64,000 bases of DNA from Caballeronia choica (lineage in GTDB: Bacteria; Pseudomonadota; Gammaproteobacteria; Burkholderiales; Burkholderiaceae). The stretch covers positions 1 to 64,000 of the forward strand of contig NZ_FCON02000005.1 in NCBI RefSeq assembly GCF_001544535.1, written 5' to 3'. Below the pieces are notes generated by a model. That model did no database searches. It was given only the letters and a program-made list of their open reading frames with translations, and had not been told where the DNA came from. Each line of letters opens with the position of its first letter. The first letter of the stretch is position 1. The position numbers were made by a program, and so were the translations under genes. Positions 1 to 7,161 of the stretch are shown piece after piece.

Positions 1-519
1 AACCTCGACTTCGTCCATCATGTACACATGTCCATTTAAAATTTGCATGGACATGATCGTCGGGCTACTCGACTTGCAGATCAAGATGCCTTCGCCGGCT
101 GCTTACGTTTCTGATCGAGAAGCCTTTCATCAAGCTCGGCCGATTGGTCGGTGAAAATAGCCTTCTCGATCTATTTTCGAGAGAGAAGGAAACGCGAATG
201 CGTGCCGGCATTGCGAGCACTGGGTCGGAGATATTACAGGGGGATCACACGCGCGCTGCGGGCGAGACGCGAGGCCTCAGGTGATCGCACGCCCCGAGTT
301 CGGCTGTGCGTTTTGGGTGCGAGCGATTGGCGCCGATGACGATGGCATGCAAAAGGCCGGTGACGCTGCGGAGCGCCCCGGCCTGCCATTACAACAATCT
401 TGAGGGAATTTGGACCCCTCTCGACTAGGCGGCGAGAGACTACAACAAAGCAATCCTCCAATCAAGGTAGGAGGTCGCCTATTTGCGCTAGCGAGCTAGG
501 CAGCCGTCCGTAGACCGCC
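1..519. other. No supported gene
   Basis: No reading frame in this stretch has a recognisable product. The only structure seen is an inverted repeat near the left edge. Base composition changes from AT-rich (first 60 bases) to GC-rich, as expected near a boundary of acquired DNA. Confidence 0.5.
27..55. repeat. Inverted repeat, 9-bp arms
   Basis: CATGTCCAT at 27-35 is matched exactly by ATGGACATG at 47-55, with an 11-base AT-rich spacer. It could be a regulator-binding dyad or a weak hairpin. There is no U-run, so it is not an obvious terminator. Confidence 0.4.
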
Positions 520-1101
520 CTAAAAATTGCGCCAAGATGCGATGACGCACATGCTGTTGAACCAATGCGTTGATCTGTAGACGTGGATGTCGTGGAAGCC
601 AGCCTCGCTGAGCATCCCGTAAGTGATTCGATTGCGATGCCATCTGATTAGGTTCTCTTCTTCAAACGGGCACGCAACTATTGCCATTTTGTTGCATATC
701 GACTGCATGCCGCGCAGAAAAGCCCGTGGGTCTTCGACGTGCTCTATCGTGTGAGACGACATGACAATATCCCACCTTCTTCCGTCGCCAAGCGAAAAGG
801 CGTCTCCGGTCAGGGCTTCAATATCAGGGAAATCTCGCTCGGCGGCCGGCTGAAAAGTTGGGTCAATTTCGATCGCTGTGACGGGGTCGAGCTTCAGACA
901 TGAATATGACGCAGGATGATACATCGCACGCAGGAGGCCAGGCCCGATCCCGGTTCTGGATCCAATGTCTAGGAGCGACATAGAGTTCATCCCGGGGAAC
1001 CTCTGCACAAGGTAGCGGGCAATGTCCATGTAAAAACTAATGCCTTGCGCCCTCGCATGAGCAACCGCTGGGTCAGTTTCAGCCGACAACTTTTCAAACA
1101 T
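520..1101 (-). CDS. Class I SAM-dependent methyltransferase
   Basis: A 193-residue protein with the Rossmann-fold SAM motif I (LLDIGSRTGIGPG, about residues 43-55) and a motif with SSHTIEHVEDP at about 115-125, typical of the methyltransferase 11/23 families. The size fits a free-standing small-molecule or sugar methyltransferase. A good Shine-Dalgarno-like GGAGAAGG lies just before the ATG at 1101. It sits beyond the prophage remnant from the polysaccharide locus and may have been part of it before the insertion, for example as a glycan-modifying enzyme. That is inference; the substrate cannot be read from the sequence. Confidence 0.75.
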   Translation of the reverse strand: MFEKLSAETDPAVAHARAQGISFYMDIARYLVQRFPGMNSMSLLDIGSRTGIGPGLLRAMYHPASYSCLKLDPVTAIEIDPTFQPAAERDFPDIEALTGDAFSLGDGRRWDIVMSSHTIEHVEDPRAFLRGMQSICNKMAIVACPFEEENLIRWHRNRITYGMLSEAGFHDIHVYRSTHWFNSMCVIASWRNF

Positions 1102-1459
1102 ACCTTCTCCGTTCTTCTTGCCTTAATGGCATTCTTGATACCGAAGGATATATGCCCGGCACCCTCGGCATACCGACTTCTCAAAGCACGGGAAACGCCG
1201 ATCTATTGGTTACCAGATATTACCAAAACTTTCGCTGCCTGCGCTTCAAGTTGAGGTCGAGCACGTACTAGCTGTCCGCCCTGCAGAACATCGCGATGAT
1301 CTGCGCGAGCGGCGCGGCGAGCATGGTAGGTGAACAGCACCTGCAGGATCGTAGCGAATACGTATCGGTTCATTTCGAGATATACCCCTTGATCCTGCAT
1401 CGCTCGCACAATGGCCTGAAGCGCCGAAAGCTTACCGATCCCGACTTGATCGTCGGCCG
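1102..1459. other. Probable prophage edge, no intact gene
   Basis: There is no convincing intact gene here. On the minus strand around 1220-1380 one frame looks protein-like for about 40 codons but is interrupted by stops. The left prophage boundary should lie in this interval, between the methyltransferase start and the end of the spanin gene. I saw no duplicated attachment-site core. Confidence 0.35.
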
Positions 1460-1882
1460 CTACTCAGAAAACGCTGCTTGCAACCTGGCCGTCGAGGTGT
1501 CCGTAGGCGGCGGCACCATCAGCGCTGACAGCGATGGAGGTGCCTTCACCTGAGGCTGCGGCAGAACAGCGGCGATCCGGACGCGCACGCGGTCAGTGCC
1601 AGCAGCGTGCCGAGCGCGGTAATCAAGGGGATCTTGCGCATGCTTCGATACCTCATTGGTGAACGACTTTTCGATGGCCGCGACCTTCCCTTCTGCGGCC
1701 TGCTGATTCTTCAGAGCGTCGGCGAGCGCCTTCGCTGAGGCTGCGTTGATCTATGCGATGACCGCTGCATGCGCCGCCTGCTCGGGCGCCATCGCGCGGC
1801 CGTCGATTACATACGCGGTGCCGAAGCCAAGCGCCGCGCCGACCGCGGCGGCCGCCAGGCCGATGATGAAATACGGGCTCAT
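1460..1882 (-). pseudogene. Rz-like inner-membrane spanin, amber-interrupted
   Basis: The frame from the ATG at 1882 encodes a short cytoplasmic end, one membrane segment (MSPYFIIGLAAAAVGAALGF) and then an Ala/Lys/Glu-rich, coiled-coil-prone periplasmic domain, ending at a TAG at 1460-1462 (141 codons). This is the i-spanin (Rz) layout used by phages of Gram-negative hosts to disrupt the outer membrane. Codon 44 is TAG (1751-1753), between AAVIA and INAAS, where Gln would fit (CAG to TAG). Without suppression the product is a 43-residue stub. The gene starts 18 bases after the preceding phage gene and contains a second lysis gene in another frame. The identification rests on architecture, not on a database match. 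Confidence 0.6.
1546..1641 (-). CDS. Rz1-like outer-membrane spanin lipoprotein, nested in Rz
   Basis: A 31-residue frame wholly inside the Rz-like gene but shifted by one base. It starts at the ATG at 1641 and ends with TGA at 1546-1548. The product has a Lys/Arg N-end, a hydrophobic stretch and a lipobox (LALTAC, Cys at residue 19), then a short tail. This is the form of Rz1 o-spanins, small lipoproteins that are commonly embedded out of frame in Rz. The tail is short and lacks the Pro-rich stretch of lambda Rz1, so function is uncertain. The amber stop in Rz lies upstream and does not change this frame. Confidence 0.55.
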   Translation of the reverse strand: MRKIPLITALGTLLALTACASGSPLFCRSLR

Positions 1883-1900
1883 TGCAGTTTTCCTGTCCGG

Positions 1901-2188
1901 TTAGCGATTCCTGACGTCGATCGAGATCGTCCGCGCGTCGACGCGGCCGGATGACGTCGTGACTTTGCATTTGACGTTGTACGACTTCCCTGATGTGCCG
2001 CCGGCGATCCACGCAGACACGACCGGGCCATCGATGGAAGACGAGTTGACGGTCACGCCGTCATCAGCAGAGACGTCCTTGTCGCTGAGCGTTTCGCCTT
2101 CGCCGAGCCACTCGGACCAATCCCATTGAAAATCGAGCACGGACACCGGGTCTTTCACGAAGCTGGGCGCGGCCGGGTAATTCGCCAT
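1901..2188 (-). CDS. Phage tail protein, fiber-tail adaptor-like
   Basis: A 95-residue protein starting at the ATG at 2188 behind AGGGAG. It contains FVKDPVSVLDFQWDWSEWLGEGETLS followed by a beta-rich domain with SSGRVDARTISIDV. Short phage proteins of this pattern (conserved W, DWSEWL, alternating beta strands) are usually annotated as phage fiber-tail adaptor or head-tail proteins. It lies between the repeat-rich phage gene and the spanin gene on the same strand. No catalytic residues are expected. The call comes from remembered family resemblance and needs a profile search. Confidence 0.55.
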   Translation of the reverse strand: MANYPAAPSFVKDPVSVLDFQWDWSEWLGEGETLSDKDVSADDGVTVNSSSIDGPVVSAWIAGGTSGKSYNVKCKVTTSSGRVDARTISIDVRNR

Positions 2189-2265
2189 CTGGATCTCCCT
2201 TCGAAGGTCGCCATCAGGCGACGACAGACAATCGCTTCTCAGCTCGAACAACGAGCCGGCGCGAT

Positions 2266-3050
2266 TCAGGTTTGATTTGATCGATTCGGACCTCGGGCCG
2301 AACAACTGCGCACCTCTCCTCGCCCGGGATTGATGCTTCTCGCGATTCGGCCGGAGACCAGACAACGAATCGGCTTCGGCACGCCCACGTTGACGACGGC
2401 GCCAAGCATGCGGCCCGAGATACCATCAAGCGCACCCGTGATCACCGCGGAGTAATTGGCATAGGCCACGCCATAAAACGCGCCTGTGACGCCCGCCAAC
2501 GTGCCAGCAATCACGCCGGCCGGATTCTCGATGGTGTTACCAATGAATGCCCCGCTCACACCGTCCAGGCGCCCGGCGATTGCATCTGTCAAACCCAGCA
2601 ACGAAGATCCGGCGAAGCTGCCGGACACGCCGGCCAAAGTGCAAGATATGGCATCAGGCAGCGTTTCGTCGCCAGATAACGATCCGGAGACACCCGCGAG
2701 CGTCGCGCTGAAGATGCCCGGAATCGACTGCGCGCCAGCGAAGCTGCCGACGACGCCGGCAAGCGTGCCGCCAACCGACGCCGGGATCGACTCAGTTCCC
2801 GAGAACGACCCGCTTACGCCCGAAAGTGCCCCGCTGACTGTTGCCGGGACCGTTTCGCGATCGGAGAATGCGTTCCCCACGAGACGCCAGAACCGAGCAA
2901 CGTCGGCAAGCCAATGGTCGACCCCGCGCCGCTCTTGCGGTTCGGTGTCGTTGCCGAGTGAAACTCGATCCAGTCCGTCTGTGCGGGCGGCGATAAGTTG
3001 AACGTCTCCGTGCCCGCGAGGATTGTGGTAGAGCCGGAGAGAGAGCCCAC
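2266..3050 (-). pseudogene. Phage repeat-rich structural protein, frameshifted
   Basis: The N-terminal part starts at 3050 and reads MGSLSGSTTILAGTETFNLS up to about residue 56. The frame then runs out, while a second frame beginning near 2880 carries seven imperfect 21-24-residue repeats of the type LAGVSGSFSG and a basic C-terminus ending at 2266. Restoring one base near 2880-2888 joins the two into a protein of about 260 residues. Gly/Ser/Ala-rich repeats of this kind occur in phage tail or appendage proteins. The neighbours on both sides are phage structural genes. The function is not identified. Confidence 0.5.
2385..2853 (-). repeat. Coding tandem repeats, about 63-72 bp units
   Basis: Seven degenerate copies within the phage structural gene. 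Each encodes a variant of xPxxVxGTLAGVSGSFAGxxS. The variation between copies is mostly at first and second codon positions flanking a conserved Gly-Val-Ser-Gly core, so the repeat is old and selected at protein level, not a recent slippage array. Confidence 0.6.
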
Positions 3051-3060
3051 GGACTACGCC

Positions 3061-3456
3061 TTATGCATTGCCTTCTGTGAACTGGCCCAAGCTGATTTGG
3101 ACGGTCGCATTCGTGACGATCGAAGTGGTCGCCATCTGGAGCACGCCCGTACCGGCCGCGGTGGTGCTCACGTCGAAGTCGGCGATGAACGTGCCTCCGG
3201 ATGTCGTGAGCCGCGCCCAGGTCGCCGTGCCGGTAGCAGAGGCTGTTGCGTTGCCGATCGCGTTGAACGTCAGCACGTCGTTTGCAACCGTGCCGAGCAC
3301 CGACGCGCAGGCGTGCGCCGAGAGCACGGTCGTGGCCGTGCCGACTGTTGCGGGCAGCGTGCCGTTGTAGGTCGTGAGAATCGCGCTCGCACCTGCGGCC
3401 GTCACGATGGCTGTCAGGCGCGCATTGCGCACGGCTACAGAAAGACCAATGTTCAT
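3061..3456 (-). CDS. Phage virion-like protein, unknown
   Basis: A 131-residue Ala/Thr/Val-rich protein starting MNIGLSVAVRNARLTAI, with no cysteine apart from one and many short beta-prone segments. The N-terminal pattern (ALSxxVRNAMLDAI-like) is recurrent in small structural proteins of Burkholderia phages, but I cannot name the family. It follows a terminator-like hairpin after the endolysin gene and precedes the repeat protein by 10 bases, suggesting cotranscription with the downstream structural genes. Confidence 0.55.
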   Translation of the reverse strand: MNIGLSVAVRNARLTAIVTAAGASAILTTYNGTLPATVGTATTVLSAHACASVLGTVANDVLTFNAIGNATASATGTATWARLTTSGGTFIADFDVSTTAAGTGVLQMATTSIVTNATVQISLGQFTEGNA

Positions 3457-3473
3457 AGAGAGGCTCCAGGAAT

Positions 3474-3503
3474 TAAAAAGCCCGCGCGAGGCGGGCGAGA
3501 CAG
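3474..3503 (-). terminator. Intrinsic terminator-like hairpin
   Basis: On the minus strand a GC-rich hairpin (CGCCCGCCTCGCGCGGGC) is followed by TTTTTAA, directly after the endolysin gene. It would separate the lysis genes from the structural genes downstream. Confidence 0.5.
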
Positions 3504-3510
3504 TCTTGTT

Positions 3511-4031
3511 TTATCCGAGGCACGCCGAGCGCTGAAGCTTTGCTCGGGTCCACTTCCCGACACAGCGGTTCGCCGCGATCGAGCAGTCCAGCTTCACCCC
3601 GCGCACGGTGACCACGCGGCAGCGCAGGAACTGCTCGCACGCGGCCGGGAATTGCTTCTTTTTCCGTACGTGGTCCGGAGCGTCGATGTTCGGTAGGCTT
3701 CGACGCCGTTGTTGTAGGCCATGTCGATCACAGCGACCTTCTGACCGTCCGTGAGATCGTCGAATCCGGGAGTGAGGCGGCGCACCTCCATCGCGTACCC
3801 GGCGAGACTCTCGCTGAGCATTTCCTTGCACTCGTCGAGGCTGTAATTCCGCATCCCGACGTTCGTCTCGCCATAACACACCGTCTGCAGACTTCCGGCG
3901 AGACGATCGTCGTACGGCTTCAGAGAAACGCCCTCACGTGACGAGGTGAACGAGATCGCCATCGAAGCAACGACCGTCCCGACGATGACGGCAAGTGACT
4001 TCTTGCCCGGTCTACTCGGAAGCGTCCGCAT
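3511..4031 (-). pseudogene. Phage endolysin (GH24 lysozyme, SAR type), frameshifted
   Basis: From the ATG at 4031 (behind GGAGA) the protein begins with a basic N-end and a hydrophobic signal-anchor-like segment (LAVIVGTVVASMAISF), then SREGVSLKPYDD and a VCYGETNVG segment, the Glu/Asp-containing active-site region of phage lysozymes, and the helix DGQKVAVIDMAYNNG. After about YRTSTLRTTYGK the frame is lost. The family C-terminus (KKQFPAACEQFLR through NRCVGKWTRAKLQRSACLG) continues in the neighbouring frame to a stop at 3511. One missing A in the A-run at 3659-3663 explains it. It overlaps the holin gene by 20 bases. The enzyme would cleave peptidoglycan at host lysis. Confidence 0.8.
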
Positions 4032-4224
4032 CGCTTTCTCCGGTGACGCTGGGCTGGGCGAGATACGCAATCACGAGCCCGCCAATGACGCCATTTGCGA
4101 GAAGCACGGCCCATAGCGGCGGATCTTGCACGGCCGCCCACAGCACCTGAAGCGCCGTACTCGCGGCAAGCGCCCAGACCGAGTAACGCTTGTGCGCCTT
4201 GGCCCAATTTGGGGAAAGAATCAT
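4012..4224 (-). CDS. Phage holin-like membrane protein
   Basis: A 70-residue protein from the ATG at 4224, preceded by AAGGTGA. It has two hydrophobic segments (VWALAASTALQVLWAAV and LWAVLLANGVIGGLVIAYLA) joined by a short QDPP turn and ends in an acidic tail. Small two-span proteins directly upstream of, and overlapping, the endolysin gene are typically holins that release or activate the endolysin. The start overlaps the end of the upstream gene by 4 bases, a sign of translational coupling. Confidence 0.7.
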   Translation of the reverse strand: MILSPNWAKAHKRYSVWALAASTALQVLWAAVQDPPLWAVLLANGVIGGLVIAYLAQPSVTGESDADASE

Positions 4225-4550
4225 GAAATCACCTTCGCTTTTGTGTAGTACCAAACCGCCGCAGCAAGGCCGACGATGAAAGCCCAAAGGCCCTTCTTCG
4301 CCAACTCCGCCTGCAGATCCTGATAAGGCCGGCCGCGCGCCGCGATCTTCTGAATCACGGCCTCGTGATACCTGCGATGGCCGTCCCAGTCCCCACCAGG
4401 AAAAGCCTTGTGCAGGTCGTCGATGCGACGAATCGCCTCTTCGACCTTCTTGTCCGTTACGTCGTGGCGCGTCACGTTTTCGCTGTGACGCTGATTGAGG
4501 TCCGCTTGCAGCGACAAAATCGCCGCGACGACTTCCTGTTGACCTTCCAT
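4221..4550 (-). CDS. Phage coiled-coil membrane protein, lysis region
   Basis: A 109-residue protein starting MEGQQEVVAAILSLQADLNQ. The first about 80 residues are charged and helical with heptad-like spacing (coiled coil), including a conserved-looking FPGGDWDGHRRYHE stretch. The C-terminal 20 residues form one membrane segment (LWAFIVGLAAAVWYY). Such tail-anchored coiled-coil proteins are frequent immediately before the holin gene in Burkholderia phages. The molecular role is unknown. It could be a holin partner or antiholin, but nothing in the sequence proves this. Confidence 0.6.
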   Translation of the reverse strand: MEGQQEVVAAILSLQADLNQRHSENVTRHDVTDKKVEEAIRRIDDLHKAFPGGDWDGHRRYHEAVIQKIAARGRPYQDLQAELAKKGLWAFIVGLAAAVWYYTKAKVIS

Positions 4551-4566
4551 GGGCGTCCGGAAAGTA

Positions 4567-4635
4567 AAAAAGCCGCTCGGTGGCGGTTGTTGGTATGATT
4601 TTGTGCAGGCGTAAAAAAGCCGCCCGCGTGCGGCT
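4567..4635 (-). terminator. Two weak terminator-like hairpins
   Basis: On the minus strand two short GC stems are each followed by a run of six T: AGCCGC/GCGGCT at 4635-4618 with T-run at 4617-4612, and a 4-5-bp stem at 4587-4572 with T-run at 4571-4565. They precede the lysis region and may end transcription coming from lost upstream phage genes. Confidence 0.35.
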
Positions 4636-4719
4636 TCCATATGTAACCGTGCAACCCGTCGCCGGACATCAACACCCCGCTCAACGAATCCGTTAAAGAT
4701 CATTTTCACGTGGGATTTC

Positions 4720-5771
4720 GTGCGCACGAGCGAAAGGTTGGACTTCAATCAGAAGCCGAACATCGAAAAGATCTTTGAGATCGTGGCGCCGCACATCCAC
4801 GCCTCAACGATCTGGCCCGTATCCTTGTTTCCCGATCTTCCTGACGACGACTACAAACAGGTTGTGCGCTCTGCGTATGCCGGCTTTGGCTTGACGCCGT
4901 CCCTAGAATCATGGGTTCGCACTTACCACGTCTCCAGCCTATACACATTCCCATATGCTGAACAGCGTATGGTCGATCTGCTAAAAGAAATTTTTTCAGA
5001 TTCGATTGTCATCGCGTTTGAAGCGTCCCCGATGCTCAAGCGAGTCTTTGAACGTTGCGCCATTGCATACATCGATGTGCGAGCGCATTCCGAGAGATTC
5101 ATGGATGACCTGCCGCTTGCATTTATCTCGAATTCTCCGGCAGCGCGTAATGCATTGAAGGCGTACGAGCATCCTCGCGCAGAATTTGAGCGCATGAGCA
5201 ACAAACTTCGGCGTGGGTTTTCGATCATCGCATCTCGGGACGACATTCCAGAGAGAGCCGTCGTGTTCCTGGCCCAGACACAGTACGATTCGTCAGTCAT
5301 TCTGCCGAACGGCGGATTCTTCGATGCACGACCTTATCTTGAACGCGTACAAAATATCGTCGGTTCCTACAACTCGACCAACCTGCTCATTAAGCCGCAC
5401 CCTCTGGAGCCTGATTGCGATGTTGTCAAAGCATTGTTGACGCTTCCCAACTCCCGCTTAACCGACGAAAACGTGTACGACTCATGTCATCGAGTCGTGT
5501 ATCCGCTGTTATCACATTCTCGTCGTCTACAGGGCATGAGGCGGAATCCTTTCATAAGCCCGTTCACTGGATTTCAACGCGGCAGCCGATCAGAGGCTAT
5601 GTGCCGGTCATGTTCGAGTACCATACGTCGGCCTTTTGGCATGCGATTTTGAGCGCGCTTAATTTACCAGTTGCGGACACCACGCCTGAGTGCGACACAC
5701 ACTTCGAACGCGATTTCATTCGTCATAAATTCGGCATCGGTTGCGATGCTCGCAGCACACTGAAATCATGA
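4720..5771 (+). pseudogene. Capsule-type glycosyltransferase, start lost and frameshifted
   Basis: The coding signal begins without a start codon at about 4693 (LKIIFTWDFVR); the first usable start is GTG at 4720. The first frame contains LLIKPHPLEPD (about residue 222 on), the KPHP motif of KpsC/KpsS-like and related capsule glycosyltransferases. At about 5480 the frame breaks, and the other frame carries VSAVITFSSSTGHEAESFHKPV, the matching SSxxGxEA...GKPV nucleotide-sugar motif, ending at a TGA at 5769-5771. One missing base in GACCTCATG restores a single protein of about 350 residues. The prophage remnant lies immediately upstream and probably removed the 5' end. Likely role when intact: sugar transfer in capsule or O-glycan synthesis. 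AT-richer than flanking core genes. Confidence 0.65.
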
Positions 5772-6084
5772 CCTCGATACGGATAGCGATTCGTGACGAA
5801 TGGTTACTTTCTTTCTTCGGCCTTGACTGCCCCAACTGCTCAGATCAAGGATTGATATTATCGAAAGTACCGCTGGGAAAATTGGAAGTGAACGCTGTCC
5901 ACCGCGCGTCGGAGGTATCTTAACTTAGCTAGGGGCATCTGGAAGGCGAAAAACAGAGGGAAGCTCGACCTATTATTATCGACGACCACACTGACGTCGT
6001 TCTGAAAAACCCAGGCGCTTAACGATTTACAGCAAACAGACAGACTATGTGACGTTTGATAACGATGGTGTCCCCCGGTTATCG
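5772..6084. other. Intergenic, no supported gene
   Basis: This stretch separates the broken plus-strand transferase from the convergent minus-strand glycosyltransferase. Composition is AT-rich. No clear hairpin with a U-run and no protein-like frame was seen. Confidence 0.4.
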
Positions 6085-7005
6085 CTACTGGCCTTTCTGC
6101 AATCCATCCCACAATCCTCGCAGCATCATCTGCAGCGCCTTGAACCGTTCGGGGTGGAATATCACCATAAACACAAGCATTTGCAAGAGTCGGATCGCAT
6201 CCACGCGCCTCCATGCCCAGCACGGGTAGCCTCGTCTGTGAAGCAACACGCTGTTCCGAAAAATGTAGTAATAGCGAAACGGCTTGTGAAACGGGACCTC
6301 ACGCCAGCGACCAAACCACACGCGCCGGCGGGTTTCTCCTAAGGAATGGCTCATCACGGCCATGCAGTGCCCCCAGGGCGAGTAGCCTTTGGCAAGAGCG
6401 CGAAGCACCCACTCAGTATCAACTTGATCGATAAAGAGTTCCTCATCCATCTCCCCTATAGCATCCAGCACGTCCATGGAAATGAGCGACCCTGAAGAAA
6501 TCAGGAAATCTGTCTTGGAGACCCGTTGCCCTGGCAGGCAACCGACGGGTACTATCCACAGCCTTCCGAAACGGACATGTTGTGAAAGGCGACCACTGTC
6601 GGGGTCCCTGAATCGAGGGCCAATCGCCGCTACCTTGTTGTCTTGAGCGATTAGCTCTTCATAGGCCGATCGCAGATCTGCCACCATGCCGGGATCCGGG
6701 ACGCTATCCTGATCCATTAGCAGTACATACTTCCCGCGCTGCTCTCGCGCCCAACGGATACCCGCGTTGTGGGCGGCGGCTATCCCGCGATTCTGGCCCA
6801 GAGGCAAAACGTGCAGCCTCGCGTCGTCCAAGCCCGCTAGCCAAAGGATCACGTCCTGAGGCGATCCGTTGTCCACCACAACCACTCGTTCAACCTGGGG
6901 CGCCACCGCCTTGAATAACTCCGAAAGTCGAGTCAAATCAGGGTGATAGCTCACTACGATGGCGATTACGCCCGCCTCACGAGATTGCGCACAATCACGA
7001 TTCAT
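6085..7005 (-). CDS. GT2 rhamnosyltransferase
   Basis: A 306-residue family 2 glycosyltransferase of the rhamnosyltransferase (RfbF-like) subgroup. It opens with VIAIVVSYHPDLTRLSELF, followed by VVVVDNGSPQD, GQNRGIAAAHNAGI and the metal-binding DQD at 98-100 within LLMDQDSVPDP. The C-terminal part has the family pattern IGEMDEELFIDQVDTEW. It would transfer L-rhamnose from dTDP-L-rhamnose to a lipid-linked glycan at the cytoplasmic membrane face. The donor is made by the rml genes 5-9 kb away on the same strand, supporting the call. It is separated by 156 bases from the upstream transferase gene. Confidence 0.85.
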   Translation of the reverse strand: MNRDCAQSREAGVIAIVVSYHPDLTRLSELFKAVAPQVERVVVVDNGSPQDVILWLAGLDDARLHVLPLGQNRGIAAAHNAGIRWAREQRGKYVLLMDQDSVPDPGMVADLRSAYEELIAQDNKVAAIGPRFRDPDSGRLSQHVRFGRLWIVPVGCLPGQRVSKTDFLISSGSLISMDVLDAIGEMDEELFIDQVDTEWVLRALAKGYSPWGHCMAVMSHSLGETRRRVWFGRWREVPFHKPFRYYYIFRNSVLLHRRGYPCWAWRRVDAIRLLQMLVFMVIFHPERFKALQMMLRGLWDGLQKGQ

Positions 7006-7161
7006 ATCGTTGCATTCAATGAAGCGCTCGAACCCACGAGGTCGTGAAGACGCACGCCCACTATCGGCTCAGGCTGTGTACGATCCCGAAAATTACATGT
7101 TTCCGCGCGGAAGCGAGGCAACGTCGCCAATTGCGGAACCACGAAAATATCCGAACTTATT

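Noticed and set aside
1203-1409. Small minus-strand frame at the prophage edge
   Set aside because: A different frame over the same bases looks more protein-like but contains stops. No family could be named, so neither was called a gene.
3655-3675. Programmed frameshifting in the endolysin
   Set aside because: The run is short, no stimulatory hairpin or pseudoknot was evident, and the same kind of one-base break occurs in several unrelated genes here, so mutation or sequencing error is simpler.
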